From Leguminivora glycinivorella (taxonomy: Eukaryota > Arthropoda > Insecta > Lepidoptera > Tortricidae): a stretch of 64,000 bases of DNA. How positions within the stretch are numbered: the stretch's first letter is position 1. Location: contig NC_062991.1 in assembly GCF_023078275.1 (NCBI RefSeq), positions 3,658,001 through 3,722,000 of the forward strand. The letters run 5' to 3'. Below are more model-generated notes on this DNA. The model had not been told where the DNA came from and did no database searches. It saw nothing but the letters and a program-made list of their open reading frames with translations. The letters are not shown here.

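Overview
The window looks like nuclear DNA of a moth or butterfly (Lepidoptera). It is AT-rich intron sequence packed with tRNA-derived SINEs, (TATG)n-tailed repeats, repeats ending in GGTTCCGTAG, many hairpin MITEs and several non-LTR retrotransposons. These surround the small, often GC-rich exons of one conserved animal gene.

The host gene runs on the + strand across the whole window and is open at both ends. Twenty exons (2104..64000) can be joined with GT-AG borders and matching phases, giving about 950 codons. They encode a KDM7-family histone demethylase (the PHF8/PHF2/KDM7A group). Exons 1-8 (2104..8955) hold the linker and the JmjC domain with an intact metal triad. Exon 9 (10094..10216) continues the helical region after the JmjC domain. 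Exons 10-20 hold a proline-rich, acidic and basic tail, including a YVYPSLE element like that of the vertebrate proteins. The PHD finger expected upstream is not visible and probably lies before base 1. A second, partial copy of the catalytic exon sits 213 bp downstream of the first.

1..16745: thirteen exons separated by introns of 0.5-1.8 kb that carry SINEs, MITEs and LINE scraps.

16746..55334: a 38.6-kb intron that acts as a mobile-element nursery. In order it holds a 120-bp minisatellite; a giant foldback repeat (19358..27214) split by 5.7 kb containing a LINE fragment and an R4/Dong-like LINE flanked by TAA repeats; a Jockey/CR1-type LINE (about 27868..33100); a second minisatellite; and a CR1-like LINE (about 36655..53900). 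That last LINE was itself split by a 688-bp hAT-type element with 8-bp target duplications and by a 10.8-kb element with CACAGAAAAAAA ends. The 10.8-kb element carries two subterminal arrays of 87-88 bp period and a decayed, intron-containing SAMD3-like gene. All three large LINEs lie antisense to the host gene.

55335..64000: the last seven exons in the window, with MITEs in every longer intron. One MITE ends 22 bp before a splice acceptor.

The best candidate for something undescribed is the 10.8-kb terminal-inverted-repeat element with its gene cargo and paired arrays, followed by the duplicated catalytic exon.
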